Source of the DNA: Cladosporium sp. IMV 00045
Lineage: Eukaryota > Ascomycota > Dothideomycetes > Cladosporiales > Cladosporiaceae
Direction: 5' to 3'
NCBI GenBank assembly: GCA_001931905.2
Contig: MSJI02000824.1
Coordinates: 1-62,961 of the forward strand
DNA length: 62,961 bases
Made by a program: the position numbers and the translations under genes. Below the pieces are notes generated by a model. That model made no database searches. It saw nothing but the letters and a program-made list of their open reading frames with translations, and was not told the origin of the DNA. Of this stretch, positions 44,301 to 55,357 are shown one piece after another; position 1 is the first letter of the stretch, and every line of letters begins with the position of its first letter.

Positions 44301-47300
44301 TTGGCGGACTCTTCGTTGCGGCGGTTCTCCTCGCTCACGAAGTCGTCCCATGGCTTGGCTAATGCATCGACGAAAATGCTGTCGAGGCTCTTCCGATTCT
44401 CGTCGACCCAGAGAATGAAGTCTTCGTCGTCAAGCGACACCAGCTTCATGAATCCTGTGGACAAGTGTCGCTGCTCTGAGCCCATAGCGTAGGTAAGCAA
44501 GGTCGCCGTTTCCGTAGGCTTCTGCATAAGCATAGTGCGCCACAACCGAGCCGCTGCAAAGCGGACTGATTTCACTGTTGTGGTGAGCTTCATGTACAGA
44601 AGGTAGCAGATAAGGCGAATGAAAGGCGTTTCTTGATTCTCGGTGGAGAACAGAATTGTCTGCCAGTAGTTCATCTGGTCCAGGAAGGTGATAGATTCAA
44701 GCTCATCGACTGACTCGTCCAGCTCCGAGAGTCGTAGCAGCATCACTCTGAGGAAAACGATGCGCATCGTGTTGATCGCCTGAGCGCAAAGACGGACGCT
44801 TTTGACTGCCGCAATGTCTGGTTGCTGCAGGTAGTCCAAGACTTTACCAATGAAATCGATGACCGGCTGAGCGCCATTGATGAACCATCCCTCAAAGACT
44901 GCCTCAGCCATGTGTCCACAGAATCTTCCGAGGTTGGTCAAGACTCGTGTCTCTTGCAAAAGTGCTTGGTCTAGCTGTAAATGGTTCCAAAGCTGGGAAA
45001 GGGTGTGTACCAAGATGTACGACTCGAAATACGCCTGATGCTCGCGGAAGCCTGGTGGGACTTTCAGAAACAGGCCAACTCCATTGAACTCCTTTTTGTT
45101 GCAGATGAGATCTATGAAGAGATTGACGCAGACTTCAAGCAGCGATTCAACAAGCGAGTTGCCGACCTTCAACTTCACCGGTTCAGCGCTCTTGGTAGAT
45201 ATTGCTGGACTGAACCGGGCTGCTGGCACATTCGATTTCCGTGCGCCTTCGTGGACCAGGACGAACGAAGAAAGGCGTCTTGGGGCAGCAACGCGCTTAG
45301 AAGGCGAAGGCGGGCGTTTCTCGCCTTCCATTTGCAGGCTCCTTACTGAGGGCGGTCTCTCACCTAACGAGTTGGAGTGTGGACGCATCACCACTTCTTC
45401 GCCCTTGAAAGACAACGAATCTTTGTCGGCTTGGTACTCGGTAGCGGCAGAGAGCCTGTCCGAGCCTACAATGACTGGGTATAAGACGAACAAGATCTCC
45501 TGAACATAGCGTGAACTCGTCGCGAATTCGCGGAAGCCTGCGCTGCGCGTGTAGAGCTCGCCGAGAAACTGCATGATCGTCTTGACGATCGTGACGTCTG
45601 AATCGGCAGGCTCATCGGTCTTCACAACGTCCCTCAGGGCGGCTTCAAGCATGTTCATAATAGGCTGAAGCATCTCTGGATGAAGGACGTAGAGGCTGTC
45701 GTTGACGTTGAGCGCTTCCACAAGACCAAAGACGGTCAGCCCGTTCTGTAGGGCGGTGGGCGCGATGTCGCGACCGAACATCATGGCGAAGGCAAGCGTC
45801 CACAACGAGGGACTCCTCCAGTACGCTTTCATCCGAGCCTTCAATGTCACGAATCCGCCGTTCTTATCGACGAAAGAACTCTTGAAGTCGGGACCCAAGG
45901 TGCTGAGACAACGACATGCGATGCGGACTGCTAGCACTACAACACGGACGTCGGGCTCGGAAAGCATGTGTGACAGCCACCTTGACGGAACTGCTCTGAT
46001 GAAACGCTTGGTCGCGGTGGGGCTTCGATCGTCGGAGAGCACGTTGGTGAGCAGTTCTAACATGCGCACAGCTAGGTCCGCGCGTGACATGCATGGTCTG
46101 GCTGGCACCGGACTAGCACCGCCGGGTGTTGTAGGTCTCGATGAGCCTCTGCGTGCCCACGAGACTGCTCTTTGCCGGACTTGTACTGCACTGGCGATGC
46201 TCTTGATCGGTCTCGTCTGTTGCGCGCGTTCATCATGCAGGCCAAAGGCAATGAACATGGCCAGATCTTTGTATGAGCCATGCGCAGATGTGTCAACAAG
46301 AGCCTTCAATGCCGACATGAGTGGTTCCACGCAATCTTGCGGAGCGTCTTCGACTTTAAGCCCTTCTACGAGTCGCTTCAGCACCCGCATTCTTGTGAGC
46401 CTCTTCTGGTTGAAGCCGTGATGCTTGTTTCGGCCCACAAAATGCACAAACTGCTCATAGTACAGCTTTTGAGTGTCCGCATCGCACCGCCTCCATGTGT
46501 CAAAGTCGACCAACAGGACTCGGTAGCCCATAGGATTCACAATCATCGAATTCTCGGGCGCTGCACTGTCGAATCCGACAAATTTCAGGATCAAATGCAA
46601 GAGAGGCAATGGGAGCGCCTGGCGGTCTTCGAGAGGCAGCATTGTTGACGGCTTGCGTGAGGTGACATAGCTCGCCGAAGCACCAGACTCGAAGCCGAGC
46701 TTTTCTCGGATGATGAGGGACAGAATGCCAAAACCACTGCCTTTTTCCATGGCCTCACTGATTCTCCAGCTATCTTGAACGCATTCGAAGAAGATCTCAA
46801 CAGCTTGCAAAAAAGCCGCTTTCGAAGTCGCAGCTTCCAGAAGTTTGAGCAGCACAGGCAGGCAGCCCGACAAGCACCATGCAGTGTCATCGAACGATTT
46901 GGGCAGTACGACAACTGGATCACCCTTGAGAACTGCGCAGCCAAAGGGCCGGCCCAAAGCCTCGCTTATGGTTGGAATGGCTGTGTTGATTGCAATAGCC
47001 TCTCCTGCCTTGACAAGCTCTTCGTAGCGTTGTTTGGATCGCTTGTCGAGCCCGTACTGCGCCACCAAGCTTTTGACGTTGGAAGCGTCAGGGTTCAAGA
47101 TGGCCATGGGAGAGATGCTCAAGAGTAACTTCGATTCAGCCAGGACGTCGCTACCTCGTCCTTCCGTCGCCGTGACGATCTCGGACTTTTCTGACTTGTC
47201 CGGATGCAGAAGTTCATTGTAGCGGTTCAACTCCGCCGAAGCTTGATACGTCAACAGAGGTCCGAGGCAATCCTGCATGTTGCCATAGTATCTTGGACCT

Positions 47301-48913
47301 AGTTTGTGGTGAACTGCCACAAGCTCGTCTGTCAACGGCACCTGGTACAAATGCGCGCCGGCTAGAGACCATTTCTCTGTGATTTGGTTGCGTCCAAGTC
47401 GAGCTGCCAGGTCAGCAGGCGTTCCGAAGAATGCCTGGACCGTCCGCGCTTGACGTCCTTGACTTCTCATCGGCAGCTCCCGTGGGTGAGATTCTTCCAG
47501 TATTGGCGTTTCGGGGTAGCCGATCTTCACCTGTTCGGCGAACTCGCCGTCCACGAAGAGCATTACAGGACTATGCTTTGGATCCGCAGATGACCGGCGA
47601 TGGACAATGGCCAAGTGGTACCACTTCCCAGCCGCGAATTTGGTGGATTTGAAGCGAACACTCGGCTTGGAGTTTCTTATGGATGTTTGCAGAATGAGCG
47701 ATCGCGTATCTTTCTCCAGGTATGCCAGCAAAAAGCATGTCTGAGTTTCATCGAAGGCGCCAAAGAGCGTTGTATGTGTGCGTGAATCGAACTCATCAAA
47801 ACGGAACCATGCAGTCAATGAGTAGCCAATGCTGGGTGGGAAGGGTCGCGGTAAACTCTTCAGCTCGACTGAAGAGTGGCCAGATTGTGACAAGTCAAAT
47901 TGTATAAGAGCCGGCGCTTTTGATGCTTGTAAAGTTTCGAGCAATAGAGAACGTGCATCGTCAGATTTGCAAGCACGGCGGAAGAGCAGTGCCGCATCAT
48001 CAAGATTACTGACGCCGAATCCTTTGAGTAAGTGCAGGGATTTCCTTGCTGTGAGACCACGCTCATCTGTGGCATTGCTGTCAAGCCAAATTGACATGAG
48101 ATGGGATGTGATGCCTGTTTCCCAGAGTGCATATTGGTTACGCACGCACAGACTAGTGAGGTCGTAGACCATGTTGACGGAAGACTTGGAAAGCGTTTGA
48201 AGAGGCGTGTCGCCTTCACTGGGTTGGACTTCAAGAAGACGCAACAGCATCCGGACGGACAAGCTACACGCTTGAGGCTGTACAACGATTTCATGCCCCT
48301 TTAGCAATTTTCGGGCTCCGTCATCGGTGCTGTCGTCCAGGGCCACAGAGTCGAGGCTGGCTACTAGACGACTGCCATCATCCTCCCCAAAGGCAAGGTG
48401 GAAAATGCCGACAAGGAGCGTCTTTGCAACATCGAGCTGCCCCTCATGGTTAGGATCTTCGAGTATGACGTCCAGTAAGGTCAGCAAAGAATTTTGCAAG
48501 ACGTTCCAGCCATCTAGACGATCTGCAAAATACCGCTCGTTCCCCCGATGTCCGCTGAAAGCAGTGGAGAGAAGCGTAAGCAGACTTGCGATGGCCTCAG
48601 CAGAAGCATCTACGCTGAAGGCACGTTGGTCAATGCCAGACTGACAGAGTTCTTTGATCGCTTGAAGAACGCTGCTCAAACCGCCTCCACGCCTGAAGAC
48701 ATCCTTAGTCGCGGAGCTTTCTGTGAGAGCTGGCCCCAGGCCGCGGGAGATGGTCACGATGCGCTTGCAGTCTTCGTCGTCTAGGAATGGAGCTACCGAA
48801 GCAAGGTCGCGACACAAGTCCGCAACGCCGGAGGACTGTTCGTCTGCATTCAAGCCTCGAGACGCCGAGGTGGACGACCTGGGCCGACGGATTTGGCCTG
48901 CAGTCAAGGCCAT
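41315..48913 (-). CDS. BPH1: BEACH-domain protein (Bph1/LvsA/neurobeachin family)
   Basis: Giant adaptor protein implicated in vesicle traffic, vacuolar sorting and cell-wall integrity. A single exon of about 7.6 kb encodes at least 2,532 residues. Residue numbers here count from 48985. Order: helical-repeat N-terminus; a concanavalin-like lectin domain at ~375-530 (LTAWFRFDEFDSRTHTTLFG); a long armadillo-like middle; PH-BEACH at ~1780-1905 (GLLVIGKKCLYLQDNFF); BEACH at ~1950-2225 (NFQYLMLINTMAGRSFNDLTQ, then QYPVFPWVL, HYGTHYSSAMIVTSYLIRM, YYLPEFLSN); WD40 repeats to the end (TAGADCTLAIW, SVSADGQVLLWDLNRHDC). I annotate from the first ATG at 48913. The frame stays open a little upstream to a possible acceptor (GGTGCAG, ending at 48974), so a 5' exon within 49000..49420 is likely. 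Confidence 0.95.
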   Translation of the reverse strand: MALTAGQIRRPRSSTSASRGLNADEQSSGVADLCRDLASVAPFLDDEDCKRIVTISRGLGPALTESSATKDVFRRGGGLSSVLQAIKELCQSGIDQRAFSVDASAEAIASLLTLLSTAFSGHRGNERYFADRLDGWNVLQNSLLTLLDVILEDPNHEGQLDVAKTLLVGIFHLAFGEDDGSRLVASLDSVALDDSTDDGARKLLKGHEIVVQPQACSLSVRMLLRLLEVQPSEGDTPLQTLSKSSVNMVYDLTSLCVRNQYALWETGITSHLMSIWLDSNATDERGLTARKSLHLLKGFGVSNLDDAALLFRRACKSDDARSLLLETLQASKAPALIQFDLSQSGHSSVELKSLPRPFPPSIGYSLTAWFRFDEFDSRTHTTLFGAFDETQTCFLLAYLEKDTRSLILQTSIRNSKPSVRFKSTKFAAGKWYHLAIVHRRSSADPKHSPVMLFVDGEFAEQVKIGYPETPILEESHPRELPMRSQGRQARTVQAFFGTPADLAARLGRNQITEKWSLAGAHLYQVPLTDELVAVHHKLGPRYYGNMQDCLGPLLTYQASAELNRYNELLHPDKSEKSEIVTATEGRGSDVLAESKLLLSISPMAILNPDASNVKSLVAQYGLDKRSKQRYEELVKAGEAIAINTAIPTISEALGRPFGCAVLKGDPVVVLPKSFDDTAWCLSGCLPVLLKLLEAATSKAAFLQAVEIFFECVQDSWRISEAMEKGSGFGILSLIIREKLGFESGASASYVTSRKPSTMLPLEDRQALPLPLLHLILKFVGFDSAAPENSMIVNPMGYRVLLVDFDTWRRCDADTQKLYYEQFVHFVGRNKHHGFNQKRLTRMRVLKRLVEGLKVEDAPQDCVEPLMSALKALVDTSAHGSYKDLAMFIAFGLHDERAQQTRPIKSIASAVQVRQRAVSWARRGSSRPTTPGGASPVPARPCMSRADLAVRMLELLTNVLSDDRSPTATKRFIRAVPSRWLSHMLSEPDVRVVVLAVRIACRCLSTLGPDFKSSFVDKNGGFVTLKARMKAYWRSPSLWTLAFAMMFGRDIAPTALQNGLTVFGLVEALNVNDSLYVLHPEMLQPIMNMLEAALRDVVKTDEPADSDVTIVKTIMQFLGELYTRSAGFREFATSSRYVQEILFVLYPVIVGSDRLSAATEYQADKDSLSFKGEEVVMRPHSNSLGERPPSVRSLQMEGEKRPPSPSKRVAAPRRLSSFVLVHEGARKSNVPAARFSPAISTKSAEPVKLKVGNSLVESLLEVCVNLFIDLICNKKEFNGVGLFLKVPPGFREHQAYFESYILVHTLSQLWNHLQLDQALLQETRVLTNLGRFCGHMAEAVFEGWFINGAQPVIDFIGKVLDYLQQPDIAAVKSVRLCAQAINTMRIVFLRVMLLRLSELDESVDELESITFLDQMNYWQTILFSTENQETPFIRLICYLLYMKLTTTVKSVRFAAARLWRTMLMQKPTETATLLTYAMGSEQRHLSTGFMKLVSLDDEDFILWVDENRKSLDSIFVDALAKPWDDFVSEENRRNEESAKSRLNKRKEKLRQWQSEEASVDDFLQHYESSTKHWRANVHAQEKLKLQRSMQDHQENVHLVFTVFARLEHLMRQPCGLDANAEITKWQLDETEGANRMRMRTLPDLSPDTQSYQSKRKFSERHNLSKLALNTQVGPPIKDDIVSSIPNTPADATDGTSDKPGDGRSRGDSISNSQLLEGGFEMVEDPQEGEDGIIEDKNRKVMTSLQRGDMVQQLYNISRIVGLEACEGLLVIGKKCLYLQDNFFQRSDGEIVSVSQAPEDEKDPYVQLISGKDVGSQRSRNSIGEQASRNWTWMEVLSVSKRRFLFRDVSLEVFFTDGRSYLLTCINKSKRDELYSAIVSRAPHVHSATTVASEDAWRLDNLRNPEEAPQSFGSRFASALKGGTPHAATKKWIKGDMSNFQYLMLINTMAGRSFNDLTQYPVFPWVLADYSSDELDLTNPKTFRDFSKPMGCQTPQREADYKDRYKQFAEMGDENAPPFHYGTHYSSAMIVTSYLIRMQPFVQSYLLLQGGNFDHADRLFDSIERAWLSASRENMTDVRELTPEFYYLPEFLSNLNGYDFGAKQGNDELVGDVKLPPWAKGDPHIFIAKHREALESPYVSENIHQWVDLVFGFKQRGDAAIEATNVFQHLSYGGAKDLDNIEDPVERLATIGIIHSFGQTPYQVFPRPHPHRETEKFATARLDTMAESLTRLPAPLVEDSHKVETIIFSPTLDRVLCAGPCMLHMLPNCDRYIQWGFADHSLRFFSSNTRRLLGLYENTHIGPVTTTTFADSKTLITAGADCTLAIWTVTKTRDAIEIDWKTYLFGHRAPVTILAASRVFSTLLSVSADGQVLLWDLNRHDCIRSLLAPSKQSVQATQISSTTGHIALCRGAHMLLFTLNGHLLVSQKIADAPPDDQILSCAFYSGAANEWVERELLFTGHAHGVVNVWALTTLADGAWHLLLVNRLNHVDMTKEDGRNIGAGITAILPMAGAVYTGDEEGKVWEWGVMQRAGV

Positions 48914-50525
48914 GTCGTCGGTCAGGTCAAGCTTTGGACTCAAGCGGACATGGTCCCGTTGACTCTGCACCGGGCAAACAGTCAATGAAGCGCAAGACAG
49001 ACTGTCATACAGCGCTACAGCCTGCTATCCAGATGTTCAGCTGCTACTGAATATAGAACGGGCGGCCGAGCTTGGCGCGGACGCTAGGGTGGCGGTTTAG
49101 GAGAGAGTAGAGCAGTAGTGAGGTCGATGGGCCAGGCTTCGGGACTATTCCGCAGGTTTCTGGGGGAGCGGTACAAGGTATGCTGAACGTTTGGAGCCAG
49201 AGTCTTCCATGCAAATGGTGCGATCGTGAATTTGCCGGTGGGCGGCTGGTCTTCCTTTCTGTCGCCCCTGTGATCCGTGGCGGCTCGAGTGAGTGAAACA
49301 GCTCTCCGCGGCATCTATCGATGTTGGACAGTGCAGAAAGCCACGACCCGTGAGGCTGAGCCACAGTGACTGGTAATACGCGTCTTCGGCGTCGTCTGTG
49401 CTGCTGCCAACGCGCATGATGATAAGGCGGCAGCTCGATCCACCATCTCAGTGAATAGATCTACATACTACATGCCTTGTGTTTATGCGCATGACTGCAG
49501 TCTATATGTTGGGAGGGTCATGCGTAAAAGTAATGCTAGTCGAGAGAATCTGTATCAAGGGGAACAAGGAGTAGTCCCAACTGAGATGGTGCAATAAGGC
49601 AACTCGATGATGCCGTGACGACGAGGCGTGTTCCCACTAGAACCAAGGGAGCAAGAAGGCGATGTATCACATCGTCTCGAGACGCTCGGTGAATTGTCCG
49701 AGCTCTCAGCTCTGTCTAGTCTACTGCGTGGTCCTATGTTCAGGCATAGACATCTCAAAAGCAAGTGGGAAGCAAGAGAGAGTCTGCACGCATAGATGTC
49801 TGTTTGGTGTTGCTATGGCAGTACATGCTCCGCTATCGCTGTAGCTACCTCCCAGAACGCCATCGATAAGGTGCTATTCAGGAACATGAGACCATTCCAA
49901 GCGTGCACCGCTCTTGTGAGTCAACTAAAGCGGCGCTATCTGTGCTATGATCGATTCGGATCCTTCACGTGCATGGTAGGATGCAGAGGCCCGAGGGTAC
50001 CTGCTTTCCCCAGTAGAGCTCCGATACGATAGCAGAGCGTTGAGTGAATGTCCTCATGGATGTGATTGCGCGTATGGAGAGACCAGGGGATCGTGGTCTT
50101 CTGGGAACAAGCTTGTTGTGAGGGTGAATTGTCCTGGTATGGTACAGAGCACGGGCACGGCATTACCGCTGCCTACATGGAGTCATAGTCGATGGATGAG
50201 CGCGTTGTCTATCAAGGTGGGAAGGCCTCGGGGCTCCTCTCTCAGAGCGACGGGCGCTCGAACCAGCGTGGAGCCAAAACCCGGGGAGAGCTTCCAAGCG
50301 CCGGAAACGTACGTCGTCATACGGTCGCCAGCCTCGCTCCTGCCATATCGCGTGACGTCCCTTATCTCAGTCGCCGACGCTTCATCTACCTCGACTCTCT
50401 TGTCCTCATCCTCTACCTCCATCTTCCTCATCCACCATCATCATCGCTTCATCCAACTCACAGCAGTAACATCAACACTTTGTTTGTTTCCGTCTAGTCC
50501 CCCCATTCACATCTCATTGCCCATC
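48914..50525. other. intergenic: BEACH 5' region and protease promoter
   Basis: Possible first exon of the BEACH gene lies in 49080..49420 on the minus strand (ATG candidates at 49314 and 49417), unproved. From about 50380 a C/T-rich leader precedes the protease ATG. Nothing else recognised. Confidence 0.5.
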
Positions 50526-52146
50526 ATGCGTGGCGCCCTGGCTGGCCTCTCGCTGGCATCTCTGGCGACTGCGTCGCCCGTGCTTGTCAACAGCATCCAC
50601 AACGATGCTGCTCCCATCCTCTCTGCTTCCAACGCAAAGGAGATTGCGGACAACTACATGATCGTCTTCAAGGACCATGTCACCCAGAACCTGGCTGCTG
50701 AGCACCACGGCTGGGTACAGGGTCTCCACGAGGAGACCCAGGCAGCAAAGACCGAGCTCCGCAAGCGCTCGCAGACCCCAATGGTCGATGACATCTTCAG
50801 CGGCCTCAAGCACACCTACAACATCGCCGGTGGCCTGATGGGCTACTCTGGCCACTTCGATGAAGATGTCATTGAGCAGATTCGCAGACACCCTGATGTA
50901 AGCCGGTCTTGATAGCCTCGGCAACCTCACACCAAGCTAACCAGTCATCACCACACAGGTCCACCTCATCGAGAAGGACCAGGAGGTCCACGCTCTCAAG
51001 TCCGACTCCGAGACTGAGAAGAACGCCCCTTGGGGTCTCGCCCGTATCTCCCACCGTGACAGCCTGAGCTTCGGTACCTTCAACAAGTACCTGTACGCCG
51101 AGGACGGCGGTGAGGGTGTTGACGTCTACGTTGTCGACACCGGCACCAACATCGAGCACGTCGACTTTGAGGGTCGTGCGTCCTGGGGCAAGACCATCCC
51201 GCAAGGTGATGCCGATGAGGATGGAAACGGACACGGTACACACTGCTCCGGCACCGTCGCCGGCAAGAAGTACGGCGTTGCCAAGAAGGCTCACGTCAAG
51301 GCCGTCAAGGTCCTGCGCTCCAACGGCTCTGGCTCCATGTCCGATGTCGTCAAGGGTGTCGAGTACGCCGCCGAGTCTCATCTTGAGCAGGTCAGCATTG
51401 CGAAGAAGGGCAAGAGAAAGGGCTTCAAGGGCTCTACCGCCAACATGAGCTTGGGCGGTGGCAAATCATCCATCCTTGACCAGGCTGTTAACGCTGCCGT
51501 CGATGCCGGTATCCACTTCGCTGTCGCTGCCGGTAACGACAACGCCGACTCCTGCAACTACTCTCCCGCCGCTGCTGACAAGGCTGTCACCGTTGGTGCC
51601 AGCACTCTCGCTGACGAGCGTGCCTACTTCTCCAACTACGGCAAGTGCAACGACATCTTCGCTCCCGGTCTTAACATCCAGTCTACCTGGATCGGCAGCA
51701 AGTACGCCGTCAACACCATCTCCGGTACCTCCATGGCCTCTCCTCACGTTGCTGGTCTCCTTGCCTACCTCCTCTCCCTTCAGCCTTCCAAGGACTCTGC
51801 CTTCGCTGTCGCGGATATCACCCCGAAGAAGCTTAAGGCCAACTTGATCTCCATCGCCACCGAGGGCGCTCTCTCTGACGTCCCCAGCAACACCGCAAAC
51901 ATCCTCGCCTGGAACGGCGGTGGCGAGTCTAACTACACCGCCATCGTCGAGAAGGGCGGTTACGAGGTTTCTTCCCGCCTCAACAGCCTGCTTGAGGAGG
52001 TCGAGTCCGAGGCCAAGGTTGCCGGTGACAAGGTCTACGCCGAGGGTGATGAGCTCGCACACAAGGTCGCCGAGCTCACCGACAAGGTCGAGGGTCTCAT
52101 CTCCGAGGAGCTCAAGGACATGTTCCGCGAGCTCAAGCGCGAGTAA
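50526..52146 (+). CDS. PRB1: vacuolar subtilisin-like serine protease (proteinase B / PepC type)
   Basis: Vacuolar endopeptidase for bulk protein turnover. Exons 50526..50897 and 50959..52146 (61-bp intron) give 519 residues. A signal peptide (MRGALAGLSLASLATASPVL) is followed by an I9 propeptide (NYMIVFKDHVTQNLAAEHHGWV up to VHLIEKDQEV). The peptidase S8 domain has the triad D184 (VYVVDTGTN), H216 (GHGTHCSG) and S382 (GTSMASPH), with the oxyanion region AVAAGNDN. Mature enzyme probably begins near APWGLARIS. A C-terminal extension of ~80 residues is acidic and helical (EEVESEAKVAGDKVYAEGDE), as in vacuolar PepC/Prb1 rather than secreted proteinase K forms. Relatives in Alternaria and Cladosporium are known allergens. 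Codon use suggests strong expression. Confidence 0.95.
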
Positions 52147-53208
52147 AGACTCGACAATCATACATGATTCACACCCGAGCGGGTCGTGGGTTTCATTCGA
52201 GAAGCCTCAACAGCGGCCCTTAGGTTTTATGGCAATGTGCATACAACAGCATGGCTTGTCTTGACGATAGACTGAGGATGCTGCGATCTCTTTTTGATGG
52301 ATGTTTTGATTTTCCTTTTTGTCTGTTGGAAAGTAAGGTAGTCGGAAGAGGTATAGTCCAATTGGCCGACGTTGTTTGCATATCGTCGATTGTACGCCTT
52401 TAGGTCCGCATGTATACACGCAGGGTTGTCAGGTTTTATTACACCAGAATGCGAATGAATCTTTATGTCTGAGACTGATTTGATCTCGATGGTTTCGGCG
52501 TGATGTGAGGTTCGCAGCTTGAACTGCATGAGCACTGTTCATGTTGACACCTTCAACTTTAATAAGCGTTCTTACCATTCGTCGGTACTGTTAAAGCGTG
52601 GCTCGTTGTATGTCTTCTGACACTAATGCATTTCTATACATGAACATGTTGCACACATCGTATCTACAAGTATATTCGTCTTTATTAACATACAAGTCGA
52701 GCCATGAGCGCGCTTGTCCACAGCCTTGGAGAGACAATGACGCATTTAGAGGTTCTTCACGCGAGGTTCTTCACGTCTCTTCATCATGATGACAATCATA
52801 CATTGAATGGCCGGGTGCCTCTGGTAGGTGTGCAGATAGCCCCCATCATCGCGGAGAGCGGCGCCTTCAATCCCATAAACAACGCCTCTGATATACATGT
52901 TATGCAGTGACCCTGTTGGCCCCGCTCTGTGACAGTTGTTGTCTGTCTAGTACACCATGTACACTATTGCTCATACAACCTTCGCTTTACAACAGAAACG
53001 AGATTACCTACCTAGAGATGCTCGCGTGCTCGCCTACTCGCCCAGAAGTTTGGAAGCTTCCAGCCCCAGACAGTTGTCTCCACTCGTTCGTTCGGCAGCT
53101 CCAGCTTTCGCTTTGACCTCACTCTACATATCTGTCCCTTGTCTACTCCCAATTCTTCTCCTCCCCCACGTAGCCTCTACCTGACACTCACCGCCCTATA
53201 TCAACGAC
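52147..53208. other. intergenic
   Basis: Protease 3' UTR and the leader of the CCDC47-like gene (C/T-rich from ~53090). ORFs at 52598..52910 are not supported. Confidence 0.6.
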
Positions 53209-54725
53209 ATGGCGGCACTGGCGGATTTGGCCAAGGGCTTCTTCGGAGGCGCATCTTCCGCCGTCTCCTCCGCTGTTCCCAGCGATGCCGGTAAGTCAAT
53301 TCCCCCTCACAGCCATTGAGGCATTGAAGATAATAGCCACTCACCCTGCTACTAGACTTTGCCGACTTCGCGACTGCAGCCTCGCCGTTGGCTCCCTCGC
53401 ACGCCGCTTCTTCCGTCTCTGGCGCAGCCGCCGCAGCAGCTTCCACCACCGGCTCGCCCTCGGTGTACTACTCCAATGCCAACCGCCCGTACACTGCGTG
53501 GTACCGCGTGTGGGAGCGCACGACCATCGCCGACTTCTACCAGGAGCTCTTCATCGTGCCAATCATCCTGATCATCGTCTTCGTCAACATCATCGGCACG
53601 CGCTCCAACCGCACCCGCGCGAAGAAATGGGCCTCGACCTACCTGCCCATGCTCGAAAGCGAGTACGCCAGCATCGGCTTCAGCGGCCGCAAGAACACCA
53701 GCGTCGGCGACGTCAAGCAGGACGGCGCCTCCCAGCTCACCGGCAGCACTGACGTGCCCGCCGACCTGCTGAAGGAGAAGAGCAAGGGCGAGTACCTCGC
53801 GTACTGCACCGGCAGGCAGAACGTCGCATGGCTGGACATCAAGATCTCGCTGTACAAGCGCTACAACCCGCTCGCCTGGTTCGGCGAGCTGGCCACCTCC
53901 TTCTTCGCCGACAGCTTCCCCGCGCCCGCCGAGAGAGTCGAGGCCACGGCCTACTGCTTCGATGGCAAGGAGAAGACCCTGCTCCCCGCTGCGCCCGCCA
54001 GCAAGGACTCGACTTACGATGGTTTCGTCTGGGCTGTTGTGCACAAGGACAAGATGAGGGCGCTCAGAGACGAGCGTTACGATATCTCCCTCACCTCGAC
54101 TAAGGACCACCCTAAGCTTCCTCTCTGGGCTACCGTCATGAGCGAGAGCGCTGAGGTCACGGAGGCCATGCTCACTCCTGAGCTCATCAAGGCTGTCACC
54201 GACGCTGGTGAGGACCTCGAGGCTCTGATCATCACTGACCAGCCTATTGATGCGCCTAAGAAGTAAGTTACCTGTCGTATCCTTGCTTTTTCACAATTTT
54301 GTCCTTGAGGAAACCCCACCATCACACTCCCAAACTCAAACTAACCCCCTCCCCCTCTCAGACTCGACGACCTCATCCCCCGCAAGCGCGTCTACCTTTC
54401 CATGCGCCTCAACCCGAAACCCACCTCTACCTCCCTGTTCGCGACCTTCCTCCGCCTGCCCGACCACCTCGTCAGCAGCGCGCACTTCCGCCCGGAAGCG
54501 CTGCGCAAGGTGCGCGCAACGCGTGAGGACGAGATCCGCAAGCTGCGCAAGCTCGACGACGAGGAGAAGGCCGAGGAGCGCCGCGTGCAGGCCGAGAAGC
54601 TCAAGAAGGAGGAGCGCGACCGCAAGCTCGGCAAGATGAACGCGGAGGAGCAGAGGAAGTTCCTGCAGAAGGAGAAGGACGCGGAGACCAGGAAGATGAG
54701 CAAGAGGAGAACGCAGAGGGCTTAG
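53209..54725 (+). CDS. CCDC47-family ER membrane protein (PAT complex subunit-like, DUF1682)
   Basis: In animals CCDC47 works in the PAT complex at the translocon, helping insertion of multipass membrane proteins. Exons 53209..53290, 53356..54262 and 54362..54725 give 450 residues. An Ala/Ser-rich N-terminus leads to a single span at ~91-109 (LFIVPIILIIVFVNIIG). The conserved cytosolic domain follows, with RKNTSVGDVKQDGASQ, YCTGRQNVAWLDIKISLYKR and WFGELATSFFADSF. The segment after the last junction has LDDLIPRKRVYLSM and FLRLPDHLV. The C-terminal ~70 residues are a charged KEER-rich coiled coil ending KRRTQRA. Layout and size match the family. Confidence 0.9.
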
Positions 54726-55179
54726 CGTTCTTTTGAGGTCGCTTGACTGGTGTGGCCGACGCTCTTTCTTGTTGTTGCTAGAGGGGGGACTTGGCATGGT
54801 GTTGTAGAGTTGTAATTTAAATATTTGGACCTGTACATACCGCTATTTATTGGAGAGGATGTACATTCTGAGATTCTGGAAATAGCACAAAAAGCTTTCA
54901 CTAAAAGTAATCTCGACGCTCTTGGAAAGATTTTGTTCTTGTCATACTTTATCATGATAAGATTCCAGAACAAATCTCATGAATCGGCAATGCAGTCTTT
55001 GTTTTACTTGTAGTCTCAATACCAGAAATCTTCATCCATCACGTGTTGATAACACTCTGATTTTGCTGATGATGACGAACCGCAATAGGAGAAGTGGGCC
55101 GTTTTCACTTAATTCATTTGCGTTGTGTTTGATCGATAAATACGTATGTCTACCCTGCCGCTCGTCGTTTGGTGGTAGA

Positions 55180-55241
55180 GAAGAGGAGGAGGAGGAAGAA
55201 GAAGAAGAAGAAGAAGAAGAAGAAGAAGAAGAAGAAGAAGA
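55180..55241. repeat. GAG/GAA trinucleotide repeat
   Basis: About 60 bp of GAG units passing into uninterrupted GAA/AAG units, purine only on the plus strand. Such tracts can form triplex DNA and are length-variable. Confidence 0.9.
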
Positions 55242-55325
55242 CTTTTTCCCTTAGTTTGATAACTTCCGTTTCTTTCTCCTCCTTTCTGGTGCTCTTACTT
55301 GACTCGGTGTATATTGTCATTTTTG

Positions 55326-55357
55326 TTCTGATCTGATCTGGTCTGATCTGATCTGAT
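55326..55357. repeat. short TCTGATC-type tandem repeat
   Basis: Several near-perfect copies of CTGAT/CTGATCTG in direct repeat. No coding context. Confidence 0.7.

Noticed and set aside
50869..52161. long minus-strand ORFs rich in Val, Gly, Leu and Asp
   Set aside because: Shadows of the protease gene; the real frame has the full catalytic triad.
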